From positions 479,871-543,870 of the forward strand of contig NZ_JAOWPT010000004.1 of the NCBI RefSeq assembly GCF_025753855.1: 64,000 nt of DNA, read 5' to 3'. This DNA comes from Mesorhizobium sp. ZC-5 (lineage in GTDB: Bacteria; Pseudomonadota; Alphaproteobacteria; Rhizobiales; Rhizobiaceae). Below the pieces are notes generated by a model, which saw only the letters and a program-made list of their open reading frames with translations, ran no database searches and was not told the origin of the DNA. Positions 9,874-18,203 of the stretch are shown piece after piece. Within the stretch, counting starts at the first letter, position 1. Each line of letters starts with the position of its first letter. Both the position numbers and the translations under genes were made by a program.

Positions 9874-10749
9874 ATGACCCCTGCCCTCGACCACCTGATT
9901 TCCCGCCTGCACGAACGCGGCAGGCTGCGTGTGTGGTCGCTGGTGATCACCATCTTCGGCGACGCCATCGTGCCGCGCGGCGGCCAGGTGCCGTTGACGG
10001 TGCTGCAGGAGATCATGGGCCGGCTGAAGGTCGAGCCCGGTGCCTTGCGCACCGCCCTGTCGCGGCTTGCCGCCGACCAGTGGGTGACCCGCGAGAAGGA
10101 TGGGCGCAACAGCCTCTACGCGCTCGACGAGCACGGCCGCCATGCTTTCGATCTCGCGACCCGTCGTATCTATGCCGCGGGCCCGCCGGACTGGGACGGC
10201 ACCTGGGCGGTCGCCATCGTACCGCCCGGCAACGGCAAGGACAGTGCCCGGGCGGCGGCTCTCACCGAGGCCGGCTTTGTCGAAGCCGGCGGCGGTACCT
10301 GGCTGCGCCCGGAAACGGCGCGATCACCCGACGCGGACGCAGCCCTCGCCGGCATGCTGGTTTTCCGGCAGCGGCCCTTGCAAACGCCGCCGGGCGCCGC
10401 CGGCTTCTGGCGGGTGGAGGAAACCGCGCGCGCCTACGAGGCCTTTGCCACGGCGATGTCGCCGCTGGCCAAAGCGTTGGAAGATGGAGCCGCCTCCCCG
10501 CTGGAAGCGATGGCCGCGCGCGCGCTGCTCATTCACGACTGGCGCCGTATCGTGCTGCACGATCCCGGCCTGCCGGCCGCGCTTTTGCCCCAAGGCTGGC
10601 CAGGCGACGACGCGCGGGCGATCGCACGCGGCATCTATGCGAAGCTGGCCCGGCCAAGCGAGCGATGGCTGGACGAAGCCGGCCTACCGCCACTCGTCGA
10701 TCCGAAGAAATTCGCCGGCCGCTTCGGGATGAAGCGGGAGCCGGGCTGA
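9874..10749 (+). CDS. paaX: PaaX-family transcriptional repressor of phenylacetate catabolism
   Basis: The 291-residue protein starts with the conserved stretch SRLHERGRLRVWSLVITIFGD, then a winged helix (LQEIMGRLKVEPGALRTALSRLAADQWVTREKDGRNSLYAL) and the PaaX C-terminal domain. In Escherichia coli, PaaX represses paa genes and releases DNA when phenylacetyl-CoA binds. Its position beside paaA supports the same role. It is not directly adjacent to the paaA promoter: a lipoprotein and a thioesterase gene intervene, so control would be in trans. The ATG at 9874 is 9 bases after the palindromic repeat, whose final AAGGGGAGAAGGG may supply the ribosome-binding site. Confidence 0.88.
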   Translation: MTPALDHLISRLHERGRLRVWSLVITIFGDAIVPRGGQVPLTVLQEIMGRLKVEPGALRTALSRLAADQWVTREKDGRNSLYALDEHGRHAFDLATRRIYAAGPPDWDGTWAVAIVPPGNGKDSARAAALTEAGFVEAGGGTWLRPETARSPDADAALAGMLVFRQRPLQTPPGAAGFWRVEETARAYEAFATAMSPLAKALEDGAASPLEAMAARALLIHDWRRIVLHDPGLPAALLPQGWPGDDARAIARGIYAKLARPSERWLDEAGLPPLVDPKKFAGRFGMKREPG

Positions 10750-10912
10750 AGGCCAGCTGGTCCGATACAAGCACAGCCGCACAGGTTGATGTTGGACCGG
10801 CGCGAACCAAGCCACCTTGCGCTTTGCAGGCGAGTAAACTTGACTATGATACACTACAATTCCCGGGCCGATTCAGATTCGACCGGCATCCGGGGAAGCA
10901 GTGGAGAAAGAC

Positions 10913-11170
10913 ATGCGTGCCTCACTGATCGCTGGGATGGCCGTGTTGGCGCTCGCCGCCGGTTGCAAGACGATGACGCCGGAAGAACGCCGGGCGGCCG
11001 ACGAGACGACCTGCAAGTCCTACGGCTTCCGGAAAGGCAGCGATGCCTTTGCATCCTGCCTGCTGCAACTCGACCTCGACCGGCGCGCATCGCGGCGCGC
11101 CGCGCTTTATTCCGATCCGTTCTACAACCAGCCGGCGATCATCTACCGCCCTGTCGTGGTGAGGCCCTGA
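10913..11170 (+). CDS. Small lipoprotein of unknown function
   Basis: An 85-residue protein MRASLIAGMAVLALAAGCKTM with a signal peptide ending in the lipobox LAAGC, so Cys18 should be lipidated. The mature part has conserved-looking cysteines (TTCKSYGF and FASCLLQLD), a pattern shared by many short rhizobial lipoproteins with a C.S(Y/L)G motif. ATG 10913 follows GGAG. It is probably anchored to the inner or outer membrane face in the periplasm. I cannot assign a function. A TATGAT hexamer at about 10845 may be part of its promoter. Confidence 0.8.
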   Translation: MRASLIAGMAVLALAAGCKTMTPEERRAADETTCKSYGFRKGSDAFASCLLQLDLDRRASRRAALYSDPFYNQPAIIYRPVVVRP

Positions 11171-11199
11171 AGCGCGTCGCGCCGCGACATGCATTGGCC

Positions 11200-11625
11200 T
11201 CAGTCCTCGAGATAGCTGAACGCCATCGTCGCCGAGACGGCGACGCGCGCGTCGCCCCTGGCCCGCATCTCGGCCCGGGTGAACGCCATGCGCTTGCCGT
11301 TGGAGAGCACGTCGACGCGGATGCCGATTTCGCCCGGCGGCAGCGGCCGGATGAAATGCGTGGTCAGGTCGACCGTCGTGCAGATGCGGAAGCGGCCGTT
11401 CAGCGCCGACAGCGTCACCACCGAGGCGGTATCGGCTGCTGAAGCCGTCGCCTGCCCGCAGACGACACCGCCGACATGCACCAGCCTGCGGTTTTCCGGC
11501 AGCACGAAATCGCCGCCTGCCGCGTCGAAAGCCACTGGCTTCAAGCCGAGATCGACGATCCACGGCGCGAAAATCCGGCCGATCAGCACTTCCGCTTCCT
11601 TCACCCCGAAATCCGTCACGTCCAC
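11200..11625 (-). CDS. PaaI-family hotdog thioesterase
   Basis: A 141-residue single hotdog domain: [22 protein letters not shown], then [20 protein letters not shown] and [20 protein letters not shown]. The HVGG stretch and D..TV...F.RP are thioesterase features, and the family hydrolyses acyl-CoA thioesters. It is convergent with the lipoprotein gene and divergent from paaA, so it shares the paaA upstream region and may be co-regulated. It is distinct from the paaI gene inside the operon. The GTG start at 11625 is the first in frame; no stronger start is visible. Confidence 0.8.
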   Translation of the reverse strand: MDVTDFGVKEAEVLIGRIFAPWIVDLGLKPVAFDAAGGDFVLPENRRLVHVGGVVCGQATASAADTASVVTLSALNGRFRICTTVDLTTHFIRPLPPGEIGIRVDVLSNGKRMAFTRAEMRARGDARVAVSATMAFSYLED

Positions 11626-11637
11626 CCTCGCTTTTTA

Positions 11638-11680
11638 TGTTACAAAAACTTGCGCCTTGCTGGATTTTTTGTTACACATT
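11638..11680. promoter_or_regulatory. paaA upstream region with spaced TGTTACA repeats (candidate regulator site)
   Basis: TGTTACA occurs at 11638-11644 and 11670-11676, exactly 32 bases (about three helical turns) apart, in the AT-rich gap between the thioesterase gene and paaA. A third partial match, ATTACA, follows at 11678. The sequence between contains TTGCGCC-N4-TGGATTTTTT. The spacing suggests a dimeric regulator such as PaaX, but the match to the known E. coli PaaX site is poor, so this is inference. Confidence 0.45.
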
Positions 11681-11723
11681 ACAAGACGGCGCAAGCGAGC
11701 CATCCAGCCACGGAGGAGAGCGG

Positions 11724-12719
11724 ATGTACAGCCAGGGCCTTATCGGCGCGAAGACCGAAACCACCGAGGACGAAGCCTTTCTGGCCGCGTTCCAGGCGCG
11801 CATCGATGCCGAGGAAAAGATCGAGCCGAACGATCCGATGCCGGAAGGTTATCGCCGCACGCTGATCCGCCAGATCGGCCAGCACGCGCATTCGGAGATC
11901 GTCGGCATGCTGCCGGAGGGCAACTGGATCACCCGCGCGCCGTCGCTGCGCCGCAAGGCCGCCCTGCTCGCCAAGGTACAGGATGAAGGCGGCCACGGGC
12001 TCTATCTCTATGCTGCCGCCGAAACGCTCGGCGTCTCCCGCGAGGAGATGACCGAGGAACTCCTGGCCGGCAAGGCGAAATACTCCTCGATCTTCAACTA
12101 TCCGACGCTGACCTGGGCCGATATCGGCGCCATCGGCTGGCTGGTCGACGGTGCGGCGATCATGAACCAGATCCCGCTTTGCCGCTGCTCCTATGGACCA
12201 TACGCACGCGCCATGATCCGCGTCTGCAAGGAGGAGAGCTTCCACCAGCGCCAGGGCTACGAGATCATGATGACGCTGGCCGCCGGCACGCCCGACCAGA
12301 AGGAGCTGGCGCAGGATGCACTGAACCGCTGGTGGTGGCCGTCGCTGATGATGTTCGGCCCGCATGACTCGGACAGCCAGCATGGCGACCAGTCGATGAA
12401 ATGGAAGATCAAGCGCTTCACCAACGACGAACTGCGCCAGAAATTCGTCGACGCCACGGTGCCGCAAGCGGATTTCATCGGGTTGACGATGCCGGACCCG
12501 GATCTCAGATGGAACGAAGAACGCGGCTCTTACGATTTCGGTCCGATCGACTGGGACGAGTTCTGGCGCGTCGTCAAGGGCGGCGGCCCGATGAACAAGG
12601 AACGCCTCGCCGCGCGGCAAAAAGCCTGGGACGACGGCGCCTGGGTGCGCGAGGCAGCGCTTGCCCACGCCGAAAAACGCAAGGCGCGGCGTGAAGCCGC
12701 GCGGATGGCGGCGGAGTGA
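11724..12719 (+). CDS. paaA: Phenylacetyl-CoA 1,2-epoxidase, catalytic subunit PaaA
   Basis: A 331-residue diiron oxygenase subunit. The ligand motifs are visible as [13 protein letters not shown] (E..H) and [13 protein letters not shown] (E..H in the second helix pair), with the expected PaaA landmarks [16 protein letters not shown] and [16 protein letters not shown]. With PaaC, PaaB and the reductase PaaE it epoxidises the aromatic ring of phenylacetyl-CoA using O2 and NADPH. The ATG at 11724 follows GGAGGAGAG at ideal spacing; the frame is open further upstream but into promoter DNA. It begins a co-directional operon running to paaZ at 21465. Confidence 0.96.
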   Translation: MYSQGLIGAKTETTEDEAFLAAFQARIDAEEKIEPNDPMPEGYRRTLIRQIGQHAHSEIVGMLPEGNWITRAPSLRRKAALLAKVQDEGGHGLYLYAAAETLGVSREEMTEELLAGKAKYSSIFNYPTLTWADIGAIGWLVDGAAIMNQIPLCRCSYGPYARAMIRVCKEESFHQRQGYEIMMTLAAGTPDQKELAQDALNRWWWPSLMMFGPHDSDSQHGDQSMKWKIKRFTNDELRQKFVDATVPQADFIGLTMPDPDLRWNEERGSYDFGPIDWDEFWRVVKGGGPMNKERLAARQKAWDDGAWVREAALAHAEKRKARREAARMAAE

Positions 12720-13126
12720 TGGCCACCCGACGCGCCATGCCGGTGCTGCAGGTCGGCGACGTTTCGTGTTCCATGGCCTTTTACGAACGGCTGGGCTTCG
12801 TCAGCCATGGCACCTGGGGCGAGCCGCCGCTTTTCGCCATCGTCCATCGGGGCCAGGTGACGCTGGCGCTCGACAAGGCGCGGCAGGACGGCCCCATCCC
12901 GACCAACCAGTGGTGGGCCGCTTACATCTATGTCGACGATGCAAGGGCGTTGCGGGACGAGTTCGCCGCACCCGATCTGCCGCAGCTCACCGACATGCAT
13001 TTTCCGGACGAATACGGCCGCATCGACTTCGATGTGATCGATCCCGACGGCCACCGCATCGCGTTCGGCCAAGTGCTCGATCGGGTTTCGGAACCCGGCT
13101 TAAACCACGACCGTGGAAGGGGCTGA
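12719..13126 (+). CDS. Glyoxalase/bleomycin-resistance (VOC) family protein
   Basis: A 135-residue vicinal-oxygen-chelate protein: RAMPVLQVGDVSCSMAFYERLGF at the N-terminus, PPLFAIVHRGQVTLAL, and the second half AAYIYVDDARALRDEF with YGRIDFDVIDPDGHRIAFGQ. Family members are metal-dependent lyases or dioxygenases, or metal-free binding proteins for resistance. It is inserted between paaA and the DUF3291 gene with a 1-base overlap (TGATG) with paaA, so it is transcribed with paa. It may process or bind a reactive epoxide or aldehyde side product (inference). A GTG three bases earlier is an alternative start. Confidence 0.83.
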   Translation: MATRRAMPVLQVGDVSCSMAFYERLGFVSHGTWGEPPLFAIVHRGQVTLALDKARQDGPIPTNQWWAAYIYVDDARALRDEFAAPDLPQLTDMHFPDEYGRIDFDVIDPDGHRIAFGQVLDRVSEPGLNHDRGRG

Positions 13127-13128
13127 CG

Positions 13129-13590
13129 ATGCATCTTGCCCAGCTCAACATCGCCCGGCCGCGCTTTCGCCTCGAGGATCCGCGCATGGCCGGCTTCGTC
13201 GACAATCTCGACCGCGTCAACGCGGTCGCCGAGCGCAGCCCGGGTTTCGTCTGGCGGCTGATCGGCGACGGCAACGACGCCACCGATCTCAGCTTCGAAG
13301 ACGACCCCGATGTGATCATCAACATGTCGGTGTGGGAGAGCGGCGAGCATCTCGAGCACTTCGTCTGGAACACCGTGCACAAGGCGATCTACCGCCGCCG
13401 TGGCGAGTGGTTCCCGCCATTGGGCAAGCCGCATTTCGTTATGTGGCACGTGCCGGCCGGGCATGAGCCGACACTCGCCGAGGCGAAGGCAAGGCTCGAT
13501 CACCTGGCCGCAAACGGCACCAGCGACCATGCCTTCGGCTGGGAAGGCCTTCCAAATCTGAAGCGCTGGATGGAAGAGCGCTGCGCGTAG
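13129..13590 (+). CDS. DUF3291 domain protein in the paa operon
   Basis: A 153-residue protein starting MHLAQLNIARPRFRLEDPRM, with AVAERSPGFVWRLIGDGND, IINMSVWESGEHLEHFVWNTVH and GKPHFVMWHVPAGHEPTLAEA. This is the whole of DUF3291, a ferredoxin-fold monooxygenase-like (ABM-related) family. No enzyme activity has been established for it to my knowledge. The ATG follows the VOC stop by 2 bases and a GGAAGGGG ribosome-binding site. Its place between paaA and paaB suggests it protects or assists the epoxidase, but this is inference. Confidence 0.83.
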   Translation: MHLAQLNIARPRFRLEDPRMAGFVDNLDRVNAVAERSPGFVWRLIGDGNDATDLSFEDDPDVIINMSVWESGEHLEHFVWNTVHKAIYRRRGEWFPPLGKPHFVMWHVPAGHEPTLAEAKARLDHLAANGTSDHAFGWEGLPNLKRWMEERCA

Positions 13591-13600
13591 GACAAAGAAG

Positions 13601-13888
13601 ATGGCGAAGAACGAAATTCCGCTTTGGGAAGTCTTCATCCGGCCGCGCAACGGCCTGTCGCACAAGCACTGCGGCTCGGTGCACGCGGCCGACGAGGTGA
13701 TGGCGCTGCAGGCGGCGCGCGACGTCTACACGCGGCGCGGCGAAGGCGTCTCGATCTGGGTCGTCCCCTCCTCCGCCATCACGGCTTCCGACCCCGAGCA
13801 CAAGGACGAGAATTTCGAGCCGGCGGCCTCGAAAGTCTACCGGCACCCGACCTTCTACAAGATCCCCGACGATGTGGGGCATATGTGA
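13601..13888 (+). CDS. paaB: Phenylacetyl-CoA epoxidase subunit PaaB
   Basis: A 95-residue protein: IPLWEVFIRPRNGLSHKHCG, VHAADEVMALQAARDVYTRR and EGVSIWVVPSSAI are the PaaB hallmarks. PaaB bridges the PaaAC core of the multicomponent oxygenase and is needed for activity, though not itself catalytic. Its length is normal for the family. The stop overlaps paaC by one base (ATGTGATG), which gives tight coupling. Confidence 0.95.
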   Translation: MAKNEIPLWEVFIRPRNGLSHKHCGSVHAADEVMALQAARDVYTRRGEGVSIWVVPSSAITASDPEHKDENFEPAASKVYRHPTFYKIPDDVGHM

Positions 13889-14646
13889 TGAGCGACCACG
13901 CGACGCTCGTCACCTTCCTGCTCCGGCTGGCCGACGACCACCTGATCCTCGGGCACCGGCTTTCCGAATGGTGCGGCCATGCGCCGATGCTGGAGGAAGA
14001 TCTTGCCATGCCCAACATGGCACTCGATTTGATCGGCCAGGCGCGTCTGCTCTATGCCTATGCCGCCGAACTGGAAGGCACGGGGCGCAGCGAGGACGAT
14101 TTCGCCTATCTGCGCCGCGAGCGCGAGTATCTGAACTGCCTGATGGTGGAGCGGCCGAACGGCGACTTCGCCCATACCATGCTGCGCCAGCTCTATTTCG
14201 CGGCGTTCATGGAGCCGATGTGGCGCCGCATGACGCGCTCCAGCGACGAAACGCTGGCGGCCATCGCCGCCAAGGCGGTGAAGGAGGTTGCCTATCACAT
14301 CCGCCATGCCGGCGAATGGGTCATCCGGCTGGGCGACGGCACCGAGGAGAGCGCTTCCCGCACGCGCGATGCGGCAGCAGCGCTTGCGCCTTACCTCGAC
14401 GAATTGTTCGAGACGGATGCGGTGAGCGATGAGATTGCCGAAGCCGGCATCGCGCCCGATCCGGCATCGCTGCGGCCCGAATTCGACCGCACCATCGGCG
14501 GCATCTTCGCCGAAGCGGGGCTGGAGATCGCCAGGCCCGCCTATGCGCAGACCGGCGGCCGCGCCGGCCGTCACGGCGAGGCGATGGGCTTTCTGCTGAC
14601 CGAGTTGCAATACATGCAGCGGACTTTTCCGGGAGCGGTGTGGTGA
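13888..14646 (+). CDS. paaC: Phenylacetyl-CoA epoxidase structural subunit PaaC
   Basis: A 252-residue ferritin-like subunit: LADDHLILGHRLSEWCGHAP, EEDLAMPNMALDLIGQARLLY and AVKEVAYHIRHAGEWVIRLGDGTEES are conserved PaaC stretches. It forms the structural partner of PaaA in the diiron epoxidase and lacks a competent metal site in the family. The C-terminus ELQYMQRTFPGAVW is intact. The stop TGA overlaps the probable GTG start of paaD, so the genes are coupled. Confidence 0.95.
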   Translation: MSDHATLVTFLLRLADDHLILGHRLSEWCGHAPMLEEDLAMPNMALDLIGQARLLYAYAAELEGTGRSEDDFAYLRREREYLNCLMVERPNGDFAHTMLRQLYFAAFMEPMWRRMTRSSDETLAAIAAKAVKEVAYHIRHAGEWVIRLGDGTEESASRTRDAAAALAPYLDELFETDAVSDEIAEAGIAPDPASLRPEFDRTIGGIFAEAGLEIARPAYAQTGGRAGRHGEAMGFLLTELQYMQRTFPGAVW

Positions 14647-15344
14647 GTTTCCGCGCTGAACATGGCGAACGTAGGCGGGACAGCGCCCCCCTCTGGCCTG
14701 CCGGCCATCTCCCCCGCAAGGGGGGAGATCAGCCTTCACATCTGCTTTCGCCAATCGCCAATGTTTCGAGAATGGCGTCGGCGCAAAAGCTGCCAATCTC
14801 CCCACCTGTGGGGGAGATGTCCGGCAGGACAGAGGGGGGCAACGTCGAACGAAAATTTGCGGCGATTGACAACCAACGCCGCGCCTGGGCCGCCGCCGCA
14901 TCCGTGCTCGATCCGGAAGTGCCGTGTGTCACCGTCGCCGATCTCGGTATCCTGCGCTCTGTCGAAATCGAAGACGGTATCGCCGCGGCGAAAGTCACGC
15001 CGACCTATTCCGGCTGCCCCGCCGTGCTCGCCATCGAGCTTGCCATAGAGGCCGCATTGCGCGACGCCGGTTTCGAGGCGCGTGTCGAGCGGGTGATGGC
15101 GCCGGCCTGGACCACCGACTGGATCACACCGGAAGGCCGCGACAAGCTGAAAGCCTATGGCATCGCGCCACCGGCGACGGCTTCGAACTCAATCCGCGCG
15201 CTGTTTGGCGAGACGGAAGTCGCGTGCCCGCAATGCGGTTCCGTTGAGACCGAACGCCTGTCCGAGTTCGGCTCAACCGCCTGCAAGGCGCTTTACCGTT
15301 GCAAGACATGCGCCGAGCCGTTCGACTATTTCAAATGCATCTGA
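14640..15344 (+). CDS. paaD: PaaD, Fe-S/DUF59 assembly factor for the epoxidase, with RIME-derived N-terminus
   Basis: Residues from about 75 to the end are a normal PaaD: a DUF59 domain (AAASVLDPEVPCVTVADLG, PTYSGCPAV) and a C-terminal zinc-ribbon-like part (CPQCG, CKALYRCKTC, FDYFKC). PaaD helps mature the Fe-S/diiron oxygenase. The frame opens at a GTG overlapping the paaC stop and runs without a stop through a RIME repeat at 14686-14839. This adds about 50 unusual residues such as APLWPAGHLPRKGG and LPISPPVGEMSGRTEGG. An ATG inside the repeat (GEMSGRTE) could be the working start instead. Total length is 234 residues against roughly 160-170 usual. Confidence 0.9.
   Translation: MVSFRAEHGERRRDSAPLWPAGHLPRKGGDQPSHLLSPIANVSRMASAQKLPISPPVGEMSGRTEGGNVERKFAAIDNQRRAWAAAASVLDPEVPCVTVADLGILRSVEIEDGIAAAKVTPTYSGCPAVLAIELAIEAALRDAGFEARVERVMAPAWTTDWITPEGRDKLKAYGIAPPATASNSIRALFGETEVACPQCGSVETERLSEFGSTACKALYRCKTCAEPFDYFKCI
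14686..14839. repeat. RIME-type palindromic element inside the start of paaD
   Basis: The left arm 14686-14732 begins CCCCCCTCTGGCCTGCCGGC and holds an ATCTCCCCC-GCAA-GGGGGGAGAT hairpin. The right arm 14793-14839 is its inverted copy with a few changes, ending CCGGCAGGACAGAGGGGGG. This matches the known rhizobial RIME1 consensus. The 60 bases between the arms are unrelated single-copy-looking sequence. The element keeps the paaD frame open. Confidence 0.9.
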
Positions 15345-15355
15345 GCTGATCGAAA

Positions 15356-16441
15356 ATGGCGCCGCGGTTCCATCAACTGACCATCGCCGAGATCGACCGG
15401 CAGACGCCGGAAGCGGTGGCGCTCGGCTTCGCGGTTCCTGCGGAACTGCGCGAAACTTTCGCTTTTCGTCCCGGGCAATATCTGACGCTCGCAGCCGACA
15501 TCGACGGCGAGGAAATCCGCCGCTCCTATTCGATCTGCTCGATGCCGGGAGAGCCGCTGGTGCGCGTCGGGGTCAAGAAGGTTGCGGATGGCCGCTTTTC
15601 CCGCTTCGTCAACGACCACCTCGGCGTTGGCGACAGCATCCGCGTCATGCCACCGGAAGGCCGCTTCACGCCGAGGCTCGGCGGCGGCAAACGGCAGGAC
15701 TATCTGTTGATCGCTTCCGGCTCCGGCATCACGCCGATGCTGTCGATCGCCGCGACCGTGCTCGGCCACGAGCCGAAGAGCACCATCACGCTGATCTACG
15801 GCAACCGCGCCACCGACGCGATCATGTTTCGCGAGGAACTCGAGGACCTGAAGGACAGCCATCTCGGCCGCTTCACGCTGGTGCATGTGCTGTCGCGCGA
15901 AAAGCAGGACGTAGAGTTGCTGAACGGCCGCATCGATGGTGCCCGCATCACCGCGATGGCCGAACGCGGGCTGATCGATCCGCAGAATGCCGACGGCGTG
16001 TTCCTGTGCGGACCCGGCGAAATGATCGACGAGGTCGCGGCCGCGCTGCAATCGCTCGGTGTTCCGGACGAAAAGATCCGCTTCGAACGGTTCACGCCAG
16101 CCGGCGAGATCGCGCCGAAAAGAGCGCCATCGGAAGCGGTCCAGCAAGCGGTGGCGCAAGGCGTCGACATCGAAATCGTGCTGGACGGCGTGCGCCGCAA
16201 CTTTCCGATGGCCGAGGCAGACCTGTCGGTGCTCGACGCCGCACATGCCGCCGGTATCGAACTGCCCTACTCCTGCGCCGGCGGCATGTGCTGCACCTGC
16301 CGCTGCCGCGTGGTCGAGGGCTCGGCCGAGATGGCGGTCAACTATTCGCTGGAGAAATGGGAGATCGAGGCCGGGTTCACGCTGGCTTGCCAGTCGCGCC
16401 CGACCAGCGGGAAACTGGTGCTGGATTTCGACGCCACGTAG
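15356..16441 (+). CDS. paaE: Phenylacetyl-CoA epoxidase reductase PaaE
   Basis: A 361-residue class IA-like reductase: an FAD-binding barrel (residues 1-110, RRSYSICSMPG), an NAD(P)-binding domain (DYLLIASGSGITPMLS, VFLCGPGEMID) and a C-terminal plant-type 2Fe-2S ferredoxin domain with Cys307, Cys312, Cys315 and Cys345. It passes electrons from NADPH to the PaaABC oxygenase. All cofactor residues look intact. The gap to paaD is only 11 bases. Confidence 0.95.
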   Translation: MAPRFHQLTIAEIDRQTPEAVALGFAVPAELRETFAFRPGQYLTLAADIDGEEIRRSYSICSMPGEPLVRVGVKKVADGRFSRFVNDHLGVGDSIRVMPPEGRFTPRLGGGKRQDYLLIASGSGITPMLSIAATVLGHEPKSTITLIYGNRATDAIMFREELEDLKDSHLGRFTLVHVLSREKQDVELLNGRIDGARITAMAERGLIDPQNADGVFLCGPGEMIDEVAAALQSLGVPDEKIRFERFTPAGEIAPKRAPSEAVQQAVAQGVDIEIVLDGVRRNFPMAEADLSVLDAAHAAGIELPYSCAGGMCCTCRCRVVEGSAEMAVNYSLEKWEIEAGFTLACQSRPTSGKLVLDFDAT

Positions 16442-16449
16442 GGGGGAGC

Positions 16450-16896
16450 ATGACGCCGGAGGAGATCGCGCGCAAAAGCGCGGACGCGATGTGGACGCGC
16501 GACGACGCGTCGAAATGGCTGGGCGCCCGGCTCGATACGGTCGGGCCTGGCACCGCTTCGCTGTCGATGACGGTGGAAAAGCACCACACCAACGGCCACG
16601 ACATCTGCCACGGCGGCTTCATCTTCACGCTGGCGGATTCGGCTTTTGCCTTCGCCTGCAATTCCTACAACCAGATCGCGGTCGCGCAGCACAACACGAT
16701 CAGCTTCATCGCGCCGGGTTTTCGCGGCGACCGGCTTACGGCCCAAGCGCGCGAAATCTCGCGCAGTGGGCGTTCCGGGCTTTATGATGTCCGGGTGACC
16801 AACCAGGATGGCCGCCTGATCGCCGAATTCCGGGGCGCATCGCGCGTCATCAAAGGCGTCCACTTCGAAGACGCCGCCACGGGAGGAGAAAAATGA
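16450..16896 (+). CDS. paaI: Hydroxyphenylacetyl-CoA thioesterase PaaI
   Basis: A 148-residue hotdog thioesterase: GHDICHGGFIFTLADSAFAFACNS is the PaaI active-site helix with its acidic residue in LADSAF, and AQHNTISFIAP and GLYDVRVTNQDGRLIAEFRG complete the fold. PaaI hydrolyses dead-end hydroxyphenylacetyl-CoA esters and so frees CoA when the oxygenase product is misprocessed. The ATG follows GGGGGGAG. It overlaps paaK by 4 bases (ATGA). Confidence 0.93.
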   Translation: MTPEEIARKSADAMWTRDDASKWLGARLDTVGPGTASLSMTVEKHHTNGHDICHGGFIFTLADSAFAFACNSYNQIAVAQHNTISFIAPGFRGDRLTAQAREISRSGRSGLYDVRVTNQDGRLIAEFRGASRVIKGVHFEDAATGGEK

Positions 16897-18203
16897 GGAA
16901 CCTCACTCCGGAGAGGAAGGACCTCGATCCGATCGAGATCGCCTCGCGCGACGAGATTGCCGCATTTCAGCTCAACCGGCTGAAATGGTCGCTCGGCCAT
17001 GCCTATGCGAACGTCCCGCACTACAGGAAGAGCTTCGATGAGGCCGGTATCCATCCTGGCGATCTGAACAGCCTGGCGGACCTGAAAAATTTTCCGTTCA
17101 CGGTGAAGACCGACCTGCGCGACAACTATCCCTTCGGCATGTTCGCTGTGCCGCGTGAAAAAGTCGCCCGCATCCATGCCTCTTCCGGCACCACAGGCAA
17201 GCCGACGGTGGTGGGCTACACGAAGCACGACCTCGATGTCTGGGCCGACTGCATGGCGCGCTCGATGCGCGCGGCCGGCACGCGGCCCGGCGACATCGTG
17301 CATGTTGCTTACGGCTACGGGCTTTTCACCGGCGGCCTCGGCGCCCATTACGGCGCCGAGCGGCTTGGCTGCACCGTAGTGCCGGTGTCGGGCGGCATGA
17401 CCACAAGGCAGGTCACCCTGATCGAGGATTTTCAGGCGACCACGATCATGGTGACGCCGTCCTACATGCTCTCGATCCTCGACGAGTACCGCGCGCAAGG
17501 GCTCGATCCACGCGAAAGCCCGCTGCAGGTCGGCATTTTCGGCGCCGAGCCGTGGACCAACGCCATGCGTGCAGAGATCGAGCAGGCTTTCGATATGCAC
17601 GCGGTCGATATCTACGGCCTGTCGGAAGTGATGGGGCCGGGTGTCGCCAACGAGTGCGTCGAGACCAAGGACGGACTGCACATCTGGGAAGATCATTTCT
17701 ACCCGGAGATCATCGACCCGGAGACCGGCGAGCCGGTGGCCGACGGCGAGATGGGCGAACTGGTGTTCACCTCGCTTTCCAAGGAGGCGTTTCCGATTAT
17801 TCGCTACCGCACCCGCGACCTGACGCGCTTGCTGCCGGGCACAGCGCGCTCGATGCGGCGCATGGAGAAGATCACCGGCCGCTCCGACGACATGATGATC
17901 CTGCGCGGCGTCAACGTGTTCCCGACGCAGATCGAGGAACAGATCCTGAAGGTGAAGAGCCTGGCACCGCATTTCCAGATCGAGCTGTGGCGTGACGGCA
18001 GGCTGGACTGCATGACGGTGCATGTGGAGGCCGCTCCAGGGCAAGATTCGGAGAGCGTGCGCGCGGGCTCGGCCGGCGTCTTGCAGGAGCGCATCAAGGA
18101 AGTCGTCGGCGTAACCGTGATCGTCGACGTGACCGAACCGGAAAAGGTGGCGCGCAGCCAGGGCAAGGCACAGCGCATCGTCGACAACCGGCCGAAAGCC
18201 TGA
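16893..18203 (+). CDS. paaK: Phenylacetate-CoA ligase PaaK
   Basis: A 436-residue adenylate-forming enzyme. The P-loop-like ATP motif is IHASSGTTGKPTVVGYT (about residue 95), with the YGLSEVMGPGVANEC adenine motif and the hinge and catalytic region GRSDDMMILRGVNVFPTQIEEQ. It activates phenylacetate to phenylacetyl-CoA with ATP, the first pathway step. Length and motifs are normal. It is coupled upstream to paaI (ATGA) and shares one base with the following P450 gene (TGATG). Confidence 0.96.
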   Translation: MRNLTPERKDLDPIEIASRDEIAAFQLNRLKWSLGHAYANVPHYRKSFDEAGIHPGDLNSLADLKNFPFTVKTDLRDNYPFGMFAVPREKVARIHASSGTTGKPTVVGYTKHDLDVWADCMARSMRAAGTRPGDIVHVAYGYGLFTGGLGAHYGAERLGCTVVPVSGGMTTRQVTLIEDFQATTIMVTPSYMLSILDEYRAQGLDPRESPLQVGIFGAEPWTNAMRAEIEQAFDMHAVDIYGLSEVMGPGVANECVETKDGLHIWEDHFYPEIIDPETGEPVADGEMGELVFTSLSKEAFPIIRYRTRDLTRLLPGTARSMRRMEKITGRSDDMMILRGVNVFPTQIEEQILKVKSLAPHFQIELWRDGRLDCMTVHVEAAPGQDSESVRAGSAGVLQERIKEVVGVTVIVDVTEPEKVARSQGKAQRIVDNRPKA

